Below are positions 26,801 to 38,651 of a stretch of DNA of 64,000 nucleotides, one piece after another; position 1 is the stretch's first letter, and each line of letters starts with the position of its first letter. Source of the stretch: Pipra filicauda. Its lineage: Eukaryota > Chordata > Aves > Passeriformes > Pipridae. Below the pieces are notes generated by a model that worked only from the letters and a program-made list of their open reading frames with translations, did no database searches and was not told the origin of the DNA. The stretch lies in contig NW_024104283.1 of NCBI RefSeq assembly GCF_003945595.2, positions 2,550,630 through 2,614,629 on the forward strand. The letters are read 5' to 3'. Both the position numbers and the translations under genes were made by a program.

Positions 26801-29800
26801 GTGGTGTACTCAACATTAAAAAAGACCAACCGACACCACAACAAAACATCTCAGGAAACGGTATCTTAAAATGTGAATTCTGATACAGAAAGATCACTGT
26901 CACCTCACCTTAATTAGTTGATTATAAACAGATGTACTAACAAAAGAGATCCATGTTTAATTTTTCTTCTTTCATGTAAATCATAATATATCTAATTATA
27001 AAAGGCCATTTTACCGTTTCCTTGAGTGATGTTACCAAGACAAAAACCACTACAAGTCAACCCTAAAAAACTGAGTTGTAGTTAAATAATCCTAAAAGCA
27101 AACAAAGATTAAAATTTGTGAAGAAAATTAAACACTACCACTTCTAAACCTTCCTGAAACTAATAGGTTTTGGAAAAGTAATATTTCCTTTTCTTTAAAA
27201 GCTGCTCCCATCAGTAGAAGGCACCAGCATCAGTCATACCCCAATTACTCTCTTCTGTTACTGATATGTATGCTTAGCTAAAATTTTTGAAATACACTAC
27301 TATTTACCAGCATAACTTGGAGGGTAGGCTAATGGATTGCTTCACAGCCCAGGTGCCAATTCTGCCAATTCTACGCAAAATTTTAGAAAGGCATAGACAC
27401 CAGAACTGTAGCCATAAATATACACAGAATCCTTAGTGTGATTACTGTGATCACGCCAAGCAGCCAGATTAAAAGCATATAAAATGGTTTGGGGGTTTTT
27501 TGCTTCTTTTTTTGTTTATGGTTTGGGGTTCTTTTCCCAAAAAGAGATTTTTAATATCACTCTTTGTTGTGCCGAACCTTTCTTTCCGTTATATTAAAGC
27601 CTTTTACAGGAAAACCCTCACGCAGTCTCAAAATATGCAGCTCAGGATCCTTTTTTTCCCCCCCATTAGAACACTGCGTGGGGAGAGGAGAAGACAGTTG
27701 GAAAGGTGCTTGAAGGACCATCCTCACTTTATACCTCAGTGAGTCTGTACATTTCAGTTCATAATACATAATTTTATTAAAGCACTAGAAGCAAGATCAA
27801 ACGAAAGCATGCTGTCTTTTCCACAAGTGGTCCAAACCACATCACGCATATTTCTTACAGGGAACAATGCTATCTTCCTCCTGCTATGCATAGCTCTCAG
27901 CTGCTCATCTCTCCTTCTTTTTCCAGTCTTTGAGCACAGTAAATTGAAAATCAGAACTGAAAGAAAAGTCAAACCAATACACAAATAAAACACCCCTCTG
28001 TAAAGAAAGACAAAATCCATGTATTTCAAATAATTATGCTTCTCTAAGGATTTGCAATCAACTAAAATTCCAGCCATTCACCTAGAATTAAATAATTAAT
28101 TCAGGCTGAAGAGTATGGGTTTTAATTGTTTCGACTATTTTGTGAGTATAAAAATCAGAAACACAACTATTGCCTTTGGACTACGCAGGAGTTCAGCTTT
28201 TTCACAGCAGGTTACCTCTCCTCAAAAACCTTAAACCTTGTCAGTACAGGGACAGCATAAAAATTCTCAGTTTCCATATATTTGTTCCTGTTTTGAAACG
28301 CTGGGAAAACCCCCAATTTGCATGTAAATTACATATAACTATGTACATTTTGCTGTGCTAAAGTATGTAAGTTCTACTCTTCCTCTACCTTCCAATTCTA
28401 CTATAAAATGTAAATGCAACTGAAGTGCTTTGTGCAACTCAAAACAATAGTTTCCTTGTACATGCAATTTTGGCCACTTCAGGTTTTCAACTAATTTGCT
28501 GATTTTCAAAATAACTCAGACAACACTGATTTAAAAACTAATTTAGTTTCCTGACTCCTCTGTTACTATATTTAATGAACATGAAAGTGAAACCACTTTT
28601 ACTAGAGCATAAATTATGTTTTCATGCAGTTGGTAAGATTCGCTTCTTTATAGACCCAGACAATGCCAAACCAGTATTTACGGATTTTACTCAATACTAT
28701 TAGAAGGCAGAGAATGTATTTACAATCTCTTTAAACAAGAGTTTTGGATGCTTTTTTTTTTAATTTTTCTTTTCATTTTTAGAGTAACATAACCCATGGT
28801 TAGAATGAGAAGTTTCAGAAACACCTTTCACAGGGACAGAAAATGAGAAGGAAAGAAGACTATTATTTGTAATCTTCTTTTCTTTTCTTTTCTTTTGCCT
28901 GAGTAACTGTTTCTCCTCTGCATTTCAATTCTGTCTTGGCAGCTCAGATCTCTGATTCTCCCTTCTCCCAGTCACCAAAAAGTTACATGTTGCTGGGTGA
29001 AGAGAAGGCATTATGTCACCTGGAGTGCCAAAGGCACAGAAAAGAAGCTTAGGTCTGTGATCTGTTGTCAAAGCTTCTGCACTCAACATTAGGACTAATA
29101 GAAAAGGTGGAGAGGTAAATGGGATCATTCGTTTTTGAAGACTCCTGTTGCTTTCCTACTGGCAACATTTTCTGTGTATATACATGTAGAACTTAACTTT
29201 CTAAATCACTTGGTTTTTTCCCCGTGTTCTCTATCTGCTTAAACTAGCCTGAAAACGATAAGATTAACAAATATTGTGCACAATGTAAATTGCCTAAAGT
29301 CGCACTTACTAAAGTTATTTAGGTGTTCATTTTTATTTTACTGAAAGATACTTATGATACCTCTTTTGTTTGTGGAAATAAAAAGAAGAGTAACTACTAG
29401 TCTTTTAAAACAATTATGGAGGTGGGGAGAGCAAGTCTTGAATTCACATAATCTGAGAGAATTCTACAAAACTTATGATATTTCAAATGTATTTTAACAA
29501 CTGTTACTGTCATTGCATAAAATACAGAAAATAGAACTATTTGTTATATTTAGAAGGACACATGCTAACACACACAAACCCTGCTTTTCAAGATTTCAAT
29601 CAAGCTGCTGACAATAATTGTCTGAAACTAAAAGAGGCATAGCTATAATTACCTGTAAATGTGAAAAACATGTTTTAAAGTCTTTTACTTCAAAACCATA
29701 TATACTAATATGATACATTTATTATAGAAGAACAAGTAAATTTAGACCTATATGCAAATGTGTGCATAACTACACACTAGGTCACTCAGTGAAGGAATTA

Positions 29801-30692
29801 TAATTTCATTGGCTGCATAGTTTCATGCCAGCTTCTGAAAACATAGAATCATAAGATGCACACAACCCAAAGCCACCCACCATTCCAGAAGATGATGTGC
29901 CGCAACAAGATTTTCAGTGTTATCTCATTCCCCCTTCCTTCCCCCACCTCCCACCCATTTTCTAAGGGAGGAGAAAACACAGAACAGAACAGCGACGACA
30001 GTCTTCTGTGATAACCAGCATTAAAAATAAGCAAAAGAAGCCCACGTGCTATAACTACCAGAGGTATGAAAAGCCATGAAAATGTATCATCTTAAAGGAC
30101 AGCCAATGTGACACCACCTGAAATGAAAGCTAGTTAGCAGCTAAGATCAAGGGATTTGATTATTCAAGACAGTTCATTTACTGCAGTCATGAAAATGGAT
30201 CAGCACAGAGGAAAACTATCCTTACCCCAATGACAGCCTCTCCATGTTATTGCCAAGGAAAAGAGAGAGCAGAGGAACTTAGGTACTTTTGTTTTATAAA
30301 GAGAAAGCAGCTACTGATCTAGGAGTTACTTCATGTTTGCTGGCAACAGACTTTTCACTGTTAGTTTGCAAGCACCAAGGTAAACCTGGGCTTCTTAAAG
30401 AGAAACATTTTCTTTTGCTGCAATGTCCCTATGTTATGACATCTGCAGACAAAACAGACGGAGTTGTTCCTTACGGATGTGCAGTGGCAAGAATCCTTAG
30501 CTGAAGAAATTCCAAACAGCAGGGGTAGAAGGTAGGTCACCACGTGCATTATTACAGTCCCTCAAAATACTGCAGCTACAGGAGGTTAAGGTGCTTGGAT
30601 CACTCCATCATACTGACCCCGTTGATGGCAATTAGCAAGAATCCTTACTCATTTTACATCACGTCTGATGAACACACAGATCTAAAATTCAC
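23836..30692. other. No gene seen
   Basis: AT-rich presumed intron with the (TTTTC)n tract. The adjoining + frames at 24955-25272 and 25269-25619 have no recognisable product. Confidence 0.6.
28874..28896 (+). repeat. (TTTTC)n microsatellite
   Basis: Four consecutive TTTTC-type units. Confidence 0.9.
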
Positions 30693-30915
30693 AGGGAGAC
30701 ACAGAATCACAGTAACATTTCTTCGGACGGACCTCCAGAAGTCATCTAGGTCCCCATTTAAATGAGGATTATTACCAGCACTAAACCAGGGTAACCTTGG
30801 CTATGATTCATCATGGTCTAGAAAGGATGAAGACTGCAATCTCTCTGAGCAACCTATTCCAGTGCTGCACTATTCTCCTAAAATCTTCCCCGAAGGTCTA
30901 AGGAAGTCTACATTT
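30693..30915 (-). mobile_element. CR1 LINE 3' fragment
   Basis: Starts with ACAGAATCACAG (3' end) and continues GACCTCCAGAAGTCATCTAG and AGCAACCTATTCCAGTGCT, all reverse-complement CR1 text. Confidence 0.82.
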
Positions 30916-30967
30916 GCACATTTAAAAGGTCATTTCAGTAGAAAAACAAGTCAAAAGAACTCTAGCC

Positions 30968-31440
30968 AATAAATCATAGAGTCAATGCAGTTCCAAAGGA
31001 CCTCTGAAGTTCATCTAGATCAAGCCCCTTCCCAGACTAGGGTCAGCTAGAGCAGTTGCTCCAGGCCTTGTCCAGTCATTTTTTGAGTATCTCACAAATG
31101 CAATGTCCACAGTATCTTGACAACCTGCTCCAGTGTTTAATCACACTCACAGAGAGAAATTTTTTCTTATGTTTAAACGGAATTTCCTGTGTTTCAGTTT
31201 GTGCCCACTGCCTCTTGTCATGTCACTGGGCACCACTGAGAAGAGCCTGGCTCCATCTTCTTTACTGCTGTCCATCAGGCATTTATACTTTCATGAGATT
31301 CCTCTGAGCCTTCTCTCCCCTAGGCTAAACAACCCCAACCTGTCAAGACAGTCCCCATGTTACAGATGATCCAATTCCTTAAATCTTTTTGTGGCTTTTC
31401 ACACCAGTATGTCTATGTCTTTTTGAACACCTGAACGTTA
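30968..31440 (-). mobile_element. CR1 LINE 3' fragment (second copy, same orientation)
   Basis: Starts AATCATAGAGTC and contains CAACCTGCTCCAGTGT, GCCCACTGCCTCTTGTC and CCCTAGGCTAAACAACCCCA. It lies about 50 bp after the copy at 30693-30915 but covers the same part of the element, so it is a separate insertion. Confidence 0.9.
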
Positions 31441-34400
31441 CTGTTACACTCTTATTTATATTCAAATGTTAAAACAAATAAAACCATTAAAAAAGGCATA
31501 CAAACAATTACATAAGAAAAAAATCCACCAAAATTTGTCACCCTCACAGAGTTCAAATTTCCAGAAACAGACACCAGAATTAAAATTAACATCTTCTTTT
31601 ACTACAATATTCAGAGAATTCTAATGGCATCACAATGCTAACCTAAGGCTCATTGAACAAGTACTGTTAATAGTGCACACGCACCAAGCAAGTGTAGTGC
31701 ATGCTTTATAATTCCACAGAAAACCTTCAGTAATTTTTTTACATTCCTGAAAAGCAGCTACAATTAATTTCCCCAGAGAAGCTAGGAAAGAGATCTACTT
31801 TTGGTAATTTCAAGTAAACTAAAGCTATGCATTAGGAAAAAACAAATTACCTAAGCTCACAAAATATAAAAAAATGTGTGCTCTTTCCTATTCTGTAAGC
31901 ACAAAATTTTTCTTTACAAACTACACAATTTCACGTATTTGCTACAATAACAACTTTGCAGCTCTAAATAACATCAACCATCATGGTATCTTCTGCTGGC
32001 TTAGAATTTATTACTTCAAGAATATAAATGCAAGTAGGCAGACAAATTCACTCTGTTTGCATCAGGGACATAGATGCTATTCAAGCTCATAAATGAAGAA
32101 ACTTAGCAATAAATATTAACAATCCAATCCTGCAAAATTATGTAACCTTCAAATGCATTTCAATGTAAATCAAGATAAAACAATTCCTCAAGTTTATTTT
32201 CTAAATATCACCACATGCACACAAACCCCTCACAAATCCTAATTCTCTGCTCTGACTTCAAGATTGCAGACTAGAAAACAAGATTCAACATCGTTCTTGC
32301 CAATAATGTTCAACTCTGCAGACCTAGTACACACCTTACTGACACCTGTCTTTCCCTCCCTCCATATGAGAGACGCACATCCAGTCCTATGACAAAGTGG
32401 AGACTCTAAAAGATGGAAACAGGTTGGATGCCTACACATATATTTTTGATGGTCCTGAGAAATGAATATGATTCCAAGCATACTACATAAATTGTTGTTC
32501 CATTTCTGGTTGTTGCCTTTCCAACAGCCACAAGCAGGAATCTGTTGGTGCTTCTGCTGTACTGCACATGTGCAATTAGCAACAGTTCTGTCAGAAATAT
32601 ACAGATCTCGTGTTTTAGAAGTGAGCATAGCACAAGAAGGCATCTGTAAGAAACATCCCCTATAGTTGAAGCCATATGGCTCATATGGAAAACATGGAGA
32701 AAAGCCTGTCCATGATAGGTTTTGAGAAAAACAGAGGTCCTGTACAGCTAAAGGAATTCGTCTTACTATTAAAATTAAAAACTGTACCTTACAGAAAGAG
32801 ATCACTTCTGGTGATTTCATTTCTAATTTGTAGCCTACCTCACTTAAGGCTTCTGTCAGTAAGCAACCTGTCCATTAAATGCCCACTGTTGGCTGGTTAC
32901 GTTATCTTTGACTTTTGTTAGTGAAACACCCAAGTGACGCTCCCTGCATGCTTTTCAGTCTTTTTTTTGCCATTGAAACTGTAGACTATAACAACAACAC
33001 CTGTTCCTGTCAGGAAAAAAGAATCAAACCAAACCACGCCACAAACACAACACAGTAAGAGCCCCTTCCCTCAATTACAACTAAACTAGGTTATAAAATT
33101 CCAGGTTTAGTATCAAAGAATCTTTTGAGACATATGATGTTTATGTTAGCACTGTTCTGTAACTTACAGTTTTGCAACTGTCTGAAATTAAATTCTGAAT
33201 GAAAAAATGAAAAATAATAATTTTGATATTAGGGCATAAGGAGTCTGGAGAGTTGACTCTTCTTCCAAGCTTTTCACAGTGTTAATTTAAGCAGTCCACA
33301 AAGGCTCTCCATTCCTTTAGTTTTTGCATGTGAAAGAAAACATATATTTCCCATGTTTCTCACATGTTTTACTAAACCCAGTTAAGCCCTGAAGTACATA
33401 AATACCTTTAAACAAAAGATGCTGCATAAACAGAATTCTTGGAAGACCAAACTACAATACAAACTGCAGAAATATTTCAGAGCAAAGAAGAAAGTAAACA
33501 TCGGAGTTGTACTGTGTTTGACTTTTTCTTTATAAAAGATTTGTGATACAAAAGTTGTCAACATTTTCTATATCTTATTTTGAAAAGTACACATTTCCTT
33601 CTTTATGTTAGGATAAGAAATATTCTGTTCCTTTACACACATACACAAAAAACCTCCTGCAACTCAACTTCCATAAATATCCAGTATCTCTCTGCAGCAG
33701 TTGCTTATGCATCAAAAGCCACCCTCAAAATGATGCTGCCCACACATAATGATTACTCATTTAAACCAGAAAGTGAAACTTTAAATAAGGGTGAACACTA
33801 TCTTTATAGCAAAAGAAATCAAAACAAAAAAAGCCCAAAGAGTTAGAGGTTAAAATCAAAAATTACATTTGTGGTCACAGCCTGAGAACTTCAGCTTCTT
33901 TTTCCTAACTGACCATCAAAGAAAATTAACTGTGGCCTGTGTGCTGAGTACCAAAGATATTAGTGTATATCAGGTTTCCAACTAAAAGGATTTTTCTTTC
34001 CAAAATGTTTTGAGTTTCTCTGAAGAGTAATTCATGACAGCAACAGATTGGCGTTCACAAAACATGTGACTCAAAATCAGTCCATTTTCATGCTTTAAGC
34101 TTAAGAATTTCAAATCATACATGCATGCATATCTCCCATTTGAGTGCCCAGCTCTCATGCACAGCAGCAGCTGCTTCTTTCATGCTCCAAGCCCCCAAAT
34201 TCAGATGCCATTGGTTGGCCTGATTAGCCCAACCAGCATAGCCTGCTGCTTAGCGTCACAGAGCATAGGAGAGGTCATTAGACTGCAGTACAGAAAAAAA
34301 AAAAATTACCCAATCTCCACCCTTCTCCACTGCATGAGCTTTGGTGGGGCTTGTTTTGGAGCTATACCAGTCCCTCAGATGATTTTCCACTACTCACATA

Positions 34401-35908
34401 TGAACACCCTCTGCTTAGCTCAGTCTTCTCCTCAGTCAACCTGAAGCAGTTTGGTTCTGTTTGCATGCACCTTAATGTTTACCTATATATTAAAGTATCT
34501 CTCTTTTTTTCTTTTTATTTTGTGTGTATTCATATATATATATCTTACTGTTGAATCAATCTGAAAGTACTTCTGCCTTTAAATAGATTGTATGTTCCAC
34601 GTTCCCAACCCCCAAACACCAATTCATAGCAATTCCTTCCTGCACAAAATATTGGAGACAGAACATTGAAATAATTGTATGTGCTCAAAGGTCTTGTTTG
34701 CTTTTGCTGTGGTAATTACTACATTTTGTATCCAACTACACTTAGTAAAACTAAATTAATACCAAATGGTTAAGGTCTGGCATTAATCTTGATTAAGATA
34801 ACATCACTTCCCCTATGTACAATGTGAAACTGAATTACCTGTAGCTTCAAAAGAGCACATACTAGTTACTGTCTTTTCCATACCTTTGAACTTACATGGC
34901 AAAAAAGCTTGTAAATTAAATTCACATCCAGGGAATTCCCTAAACATCCAGGCTAGGGACATGTCACATTTTCTCATCTATGTACCTAACTGAAGTGCTT
35001 ATCTAGTGACATATCAAAAGGCAGAATTGTTTTTAATTTTGCCTCTTTTCTTCCCCCTCCTGCCCTCTTTTTTGCTTTAATGCTCACTTTTGCTTTTCTC
35101 CTGATGCTGTTTCAGGTTTCATCAAAATGATTCTGCTAAGGAGAACATCGATAACCGGGAAAAGAGACCTCTCTCCCTCAAACTCTGAACTTTGGACAAA
35201 ATTATCTGAAATCCCTATACTACAGCAATATTTGATCTGCCTCAGAGATTACCATAATTTGCTTTGGCTGCTAAGCAACAAATTAAATATGATTTGGTAT
35301 ATTTAAATACATTACTCCTCCTACTGCTCTTCGGAATGAAAAAATACAGATATAATATTGTTGTTGTCACAGAGCAAAAGTGTTGAGGAAAGGTCCTGTA
35401 TTTCAGCAGGTGTACTAACTGTACACAGATACATATTTTTTTTTGCATTGAAGTAAAAATGAGGAAATATAGAAAACACAATGTCCTACAAAGTCCTACA
35501 GTCTATTTCCGGAGTCACTATTGTTTGGACTGTCATTACAGTTTTGCCTAAATTAGCCAGCTCTTGGCAAAATAATAGGTAAGACAAACATAAGACAGAT
35601 AAGTAATTCCACCTGGGGCTCTCTGTTTGCGATCAACTACTTTACTGGGAATTCATCACTTCATTCGAAGATTTTACACACGTGGACACTACATTTCCAG
35701 CTGAGAAAAATCAACTGAACAAAACCAACCTTTAGTATGTATCAAAAATGCCCCCTGCCCAGAAATCAGAAGCACAACTCTAGCCTTTCAATTGCAATAT
35801 GCTATGACTGTAACAAAGCACACAGAGACAAAAATTTTAATGTAAAGTTTGGGTAAAAGTGCAATGAAATCACAACTGACCTTTGCTTTCCAGTTTATAT
35901 GCACTATA
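31441..35908. other. No gene seen; one 193-codon open frame on -
   Basis: AT-rich presumed intron. The - strand is open from 32820 to 32239 (193 codons), the longest frame outside the CpG island. It is cysteine-rich in its second half, shows no domain I recognise, and overlaps a second - frame. I treat it as probable chance or an old decayed repeat. Confidence 0.5.
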
Positions 35909-36728
35909 AATTCATGGATTCACAGAATGGTTTGGTTTGGAAGAGACCTCTACAGATCCCCTACACCAACACTCCTGCCATGGACAGGGACAGCTTCCAC
36001 TAGACAAGGTTGCTCAAAGCCCCACCCAACCCAACCTCAAACACTCCCAGGGACAGAGCACGCACACCTTCTCTGGACAACCTGTTTCAGTGCCTCACTA
36101 TCTTCACAGTGAAGAATTTCTTCCTAGTATCTAATCTAAACTCACTCTCTTTCAGTTTAAAACCATTCCCTCTCATCCTATCACAATGTGCCCTTGTAAA
36201 ATGTCCCTCTCCAGCTCTCTTGTAGCCCCCTTTAGGTACTGGAAGGTGCTGTAAGGTCTGCCTGGAGCCTTCTCTTCTCCAGGCTGAGCATCCCCAACTC
36301 TCTCAGTCTGTCTTCACAGGAAAGGTGCTCCAGCCCTCTGATCATCTCCATGGCCCTCCTCTGGACTTGCTCTAGCAGGTGCACATCCTTCTTGTGCTGG
36401 GGACCCCAGAGCTGGATGCAGTACTCCAAGGGGGGTTGCATGAGAGCGGAGTAGAGGGGCAGAATAACCTCCCTCAACCTGCTGGTCACACTTGTTTTGA
36501 TGCAGCCCAGGACACAGTCAGCTTCCTGGGCTGCAAGTGCTCATGGCTGGGTCACGTTGAGCTTCCCCTCAACCAATACCTCCAAGTCCTCCTCAGGGCT
36601 GCTCTCAAACTCTGCCCAGCCTGAACTTGTGCTTGGAATTGCCCCAACCCAGGTACACTTGGCCCTGTTGAGCTTCACGAGGATCAGAAAGAGTTTCTCA
36701 GCATGCACGAGACCACCCATATCCATGC
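35909..36728 (-). mobile_element. CR1 LINE fragment, about 820 bp
   Basis: The largest young-looking CR1 copy here. The 3' end (ATTCATGGATTCACAGAATGG) is at the low coordinate; on the - strand an open stretch reads ILPLYSALMQPPLEYCIQLW, then LLEQVQRRAMEMIRGLEHLS and LGMLSLEKRRLQ, the C-terminus of CR1 ORF2. It is 5'-truncated near 36728. The 85-residue open frame at 36232-36489 is a remnant of this. Confidence 0.95.
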
Positions 36729-37818
36729 ACCTTCAATTTAAAACACAAGATAAAATACTGGCAAAGATGGAAAATAACCTTTGCATTTGGAAAAGGAAAG
36801 GAACACCCAGCTTCCTTTCACATCCTTAAAACAACTATGTTCAATATGAATTGAAAGCAAGTAACAGCATCTGGTGTGTGGGCAGGAGGTATGCTTTGCT
36901 ACTACCAGTGTTTGTCATGTGCCTACTGAATATAAGCACTTTAGGTCTTGATGTTGCAGTATTAATTGGTAAAATAGTAACAAAACCCTCAGAATCGCAG
37001 GAAAGTTATTTTGTATACATATTAGTATTTATTTTCCAGAGCAAAATAATAATGCATTCTTCATCTCAGTTGCTGTAACTTTCTGCACACTCATTATTCA
37101 AATTATTTGCTATTACTGTCATTACAAGATGAACATTAGACTGTAGTAACAACTTGATGAGGAATATTTTCTTTATTTATCCACATCAGTATGATGGATG
37201 CCTTTAATTTCAGCTGCAATATTAAAAAGAAATAAACTACTAGATGAGGTTGTCAGAAAACGTCTTTTAAAATTTAAATGAACGTATTAAGAAAAATTAA
37301 TTTCTTCACACACAAATCTATCAGACCTCATTCCTCCACTTCCTGTTTAAACTGTATCTTCAAAAGAAATACTTAACATGATAAGAGGCTTAGTTTGACC
37401 TCATTATTTATGTAAAAAGAATCTCAATATTAACTGTATTAATCAAAACAAAGTATGACAATAATTGTGTTTGAAATACATGGGTATAAAGCAGGTTTTA
37501 CTGCAAATACTCACAGTGTAACATTGTTTTTGACATATCTGTTCATTTTTCCTCCTTTGAAAACAGCTGATATTTACAACCCCAAAAAGCAGGTATTTAT
37601 TCATTTATTACAAAGATTCAATATGGATAATATACAGTGGGACAGTCTCCTGAGATGACATCCATGAAGGCCAACACAGACTAATACCGTGTTAAAGTGG
37701 TTGTATAACCGCTGTTGGTGCTACTGCTAAGAAATTCCAGAATTTTCACCACTGTACAATTGTGCAGTAGCAATAACTTCTCATGACTATAAAGATGAAA
37801 ATTAAATGAGACATATTT

Positions 37819-37839
37819 CTTTTCTTGTTACAAGAAAAG
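37819..37839. repeat. Inverted repeat, 9-bp arms, 3-base loop
   Basis: CTTTTCTTG, TTA, CAAGAAAAG. Confidence 0.9.
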
Positions 37840-38111
37840 TTTGGAAATTTGGCCTTCTTCTTTAGGATACAAATCTAAAGAAGCACTTCTTTGGCTACTG
37901 GGCCTCCAAGATGTTAAGGGCTATTTTTTTTCACTTTGCCAAGTCCTTGACTCCTGAGTCATCTTTAAATTACCATGGATTGTAACCAGAGTTATACAGA
38001 ACATCCAGGTCTGATCCTATTTTGACTTGTTATGAAAAAAAATAAAATCCAAACAAACAAAAAACCCATACAAAACTCCACACCCAAACTCATCGTATAA
38101 TAGTAAAAGAA

Positions 38112-38651
38112 ATGACGTGGAGAAACTTGAAGAATGAATCATCTGAAACTCTGAAGTACAAGGAGGTAATGTTGACAGGTGACTGGCCGAGTGGCAGCCC
38201 TGCTAAGAAGGACCTGAGGGTTGCAACAGACCCTAAGCTGAAGACAAGTCAACAAGGCTTTTTCATCATGAGTAAGGCAAATGGCACAAATGGTCTTATT
38301 ATTTTTCCTCCTAGGCTGTACTAGGAGGAAAAATAACAAGACAGAAACAAGAACAAACCAAAGAAAAGTTACCATCCCACCTCTAACTCAATACTAGTAA
38401 GGAAATACTTAGAATACTGGTATTTTGGGTTCTGATTTCAAAAAGACTATTAGGAAACTGGAGAGGGTCCTCCTGGATGGCAAAGGGCTGAGAGCTCACA
38501 GCCTCCAAGAAGACTAGGCAAGCTAGATCGTTTCAGCCAAAAGGACTCAGGAGCAATTTAATAGCAAATGACATAGTTCTGAGTTGAGCAGGGGTTTGGA
38601 TTACATAAAACGAGGTCCCTAGTCATCACGACTATGGTTTTATCTCGTGAA
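38112..38651 (+). mobile_element. Older CR1 LINE fragment, containing a fold-back
   Basis: Degraded CR1 text such as AAGAAGGACCTGAGGGTTGC, GGCTGTACTAGGAGG, GGAAACTGGAGAGGGTCC and AGCAATTTAATAGCAAATGA, ending in an ACTATGGTTTTATCTCGTG-type tail. A large inverted repeat sits inside at 38293-38342. Confidence 0.75.
38293..38342. repeat. Inverted repeat, 22-bp arms (21/22), 6-base spacer
   Basis: The left arm 38293-38314 and right arm 38321-38342 pair at 21 of 22 positions around GCTGTA. It lies in an old CR1 copy, whose normal text accounts for the right-hand arm start (CTAGGAGG) but not for the left arm. Confidence 0.95.

Noticed and set aside
29840..29880. CR1-like ATAGAATCATAAG end
   Set aside because: Only the terminal repeat-like phrase is present; the following sequence does not look like CR1.
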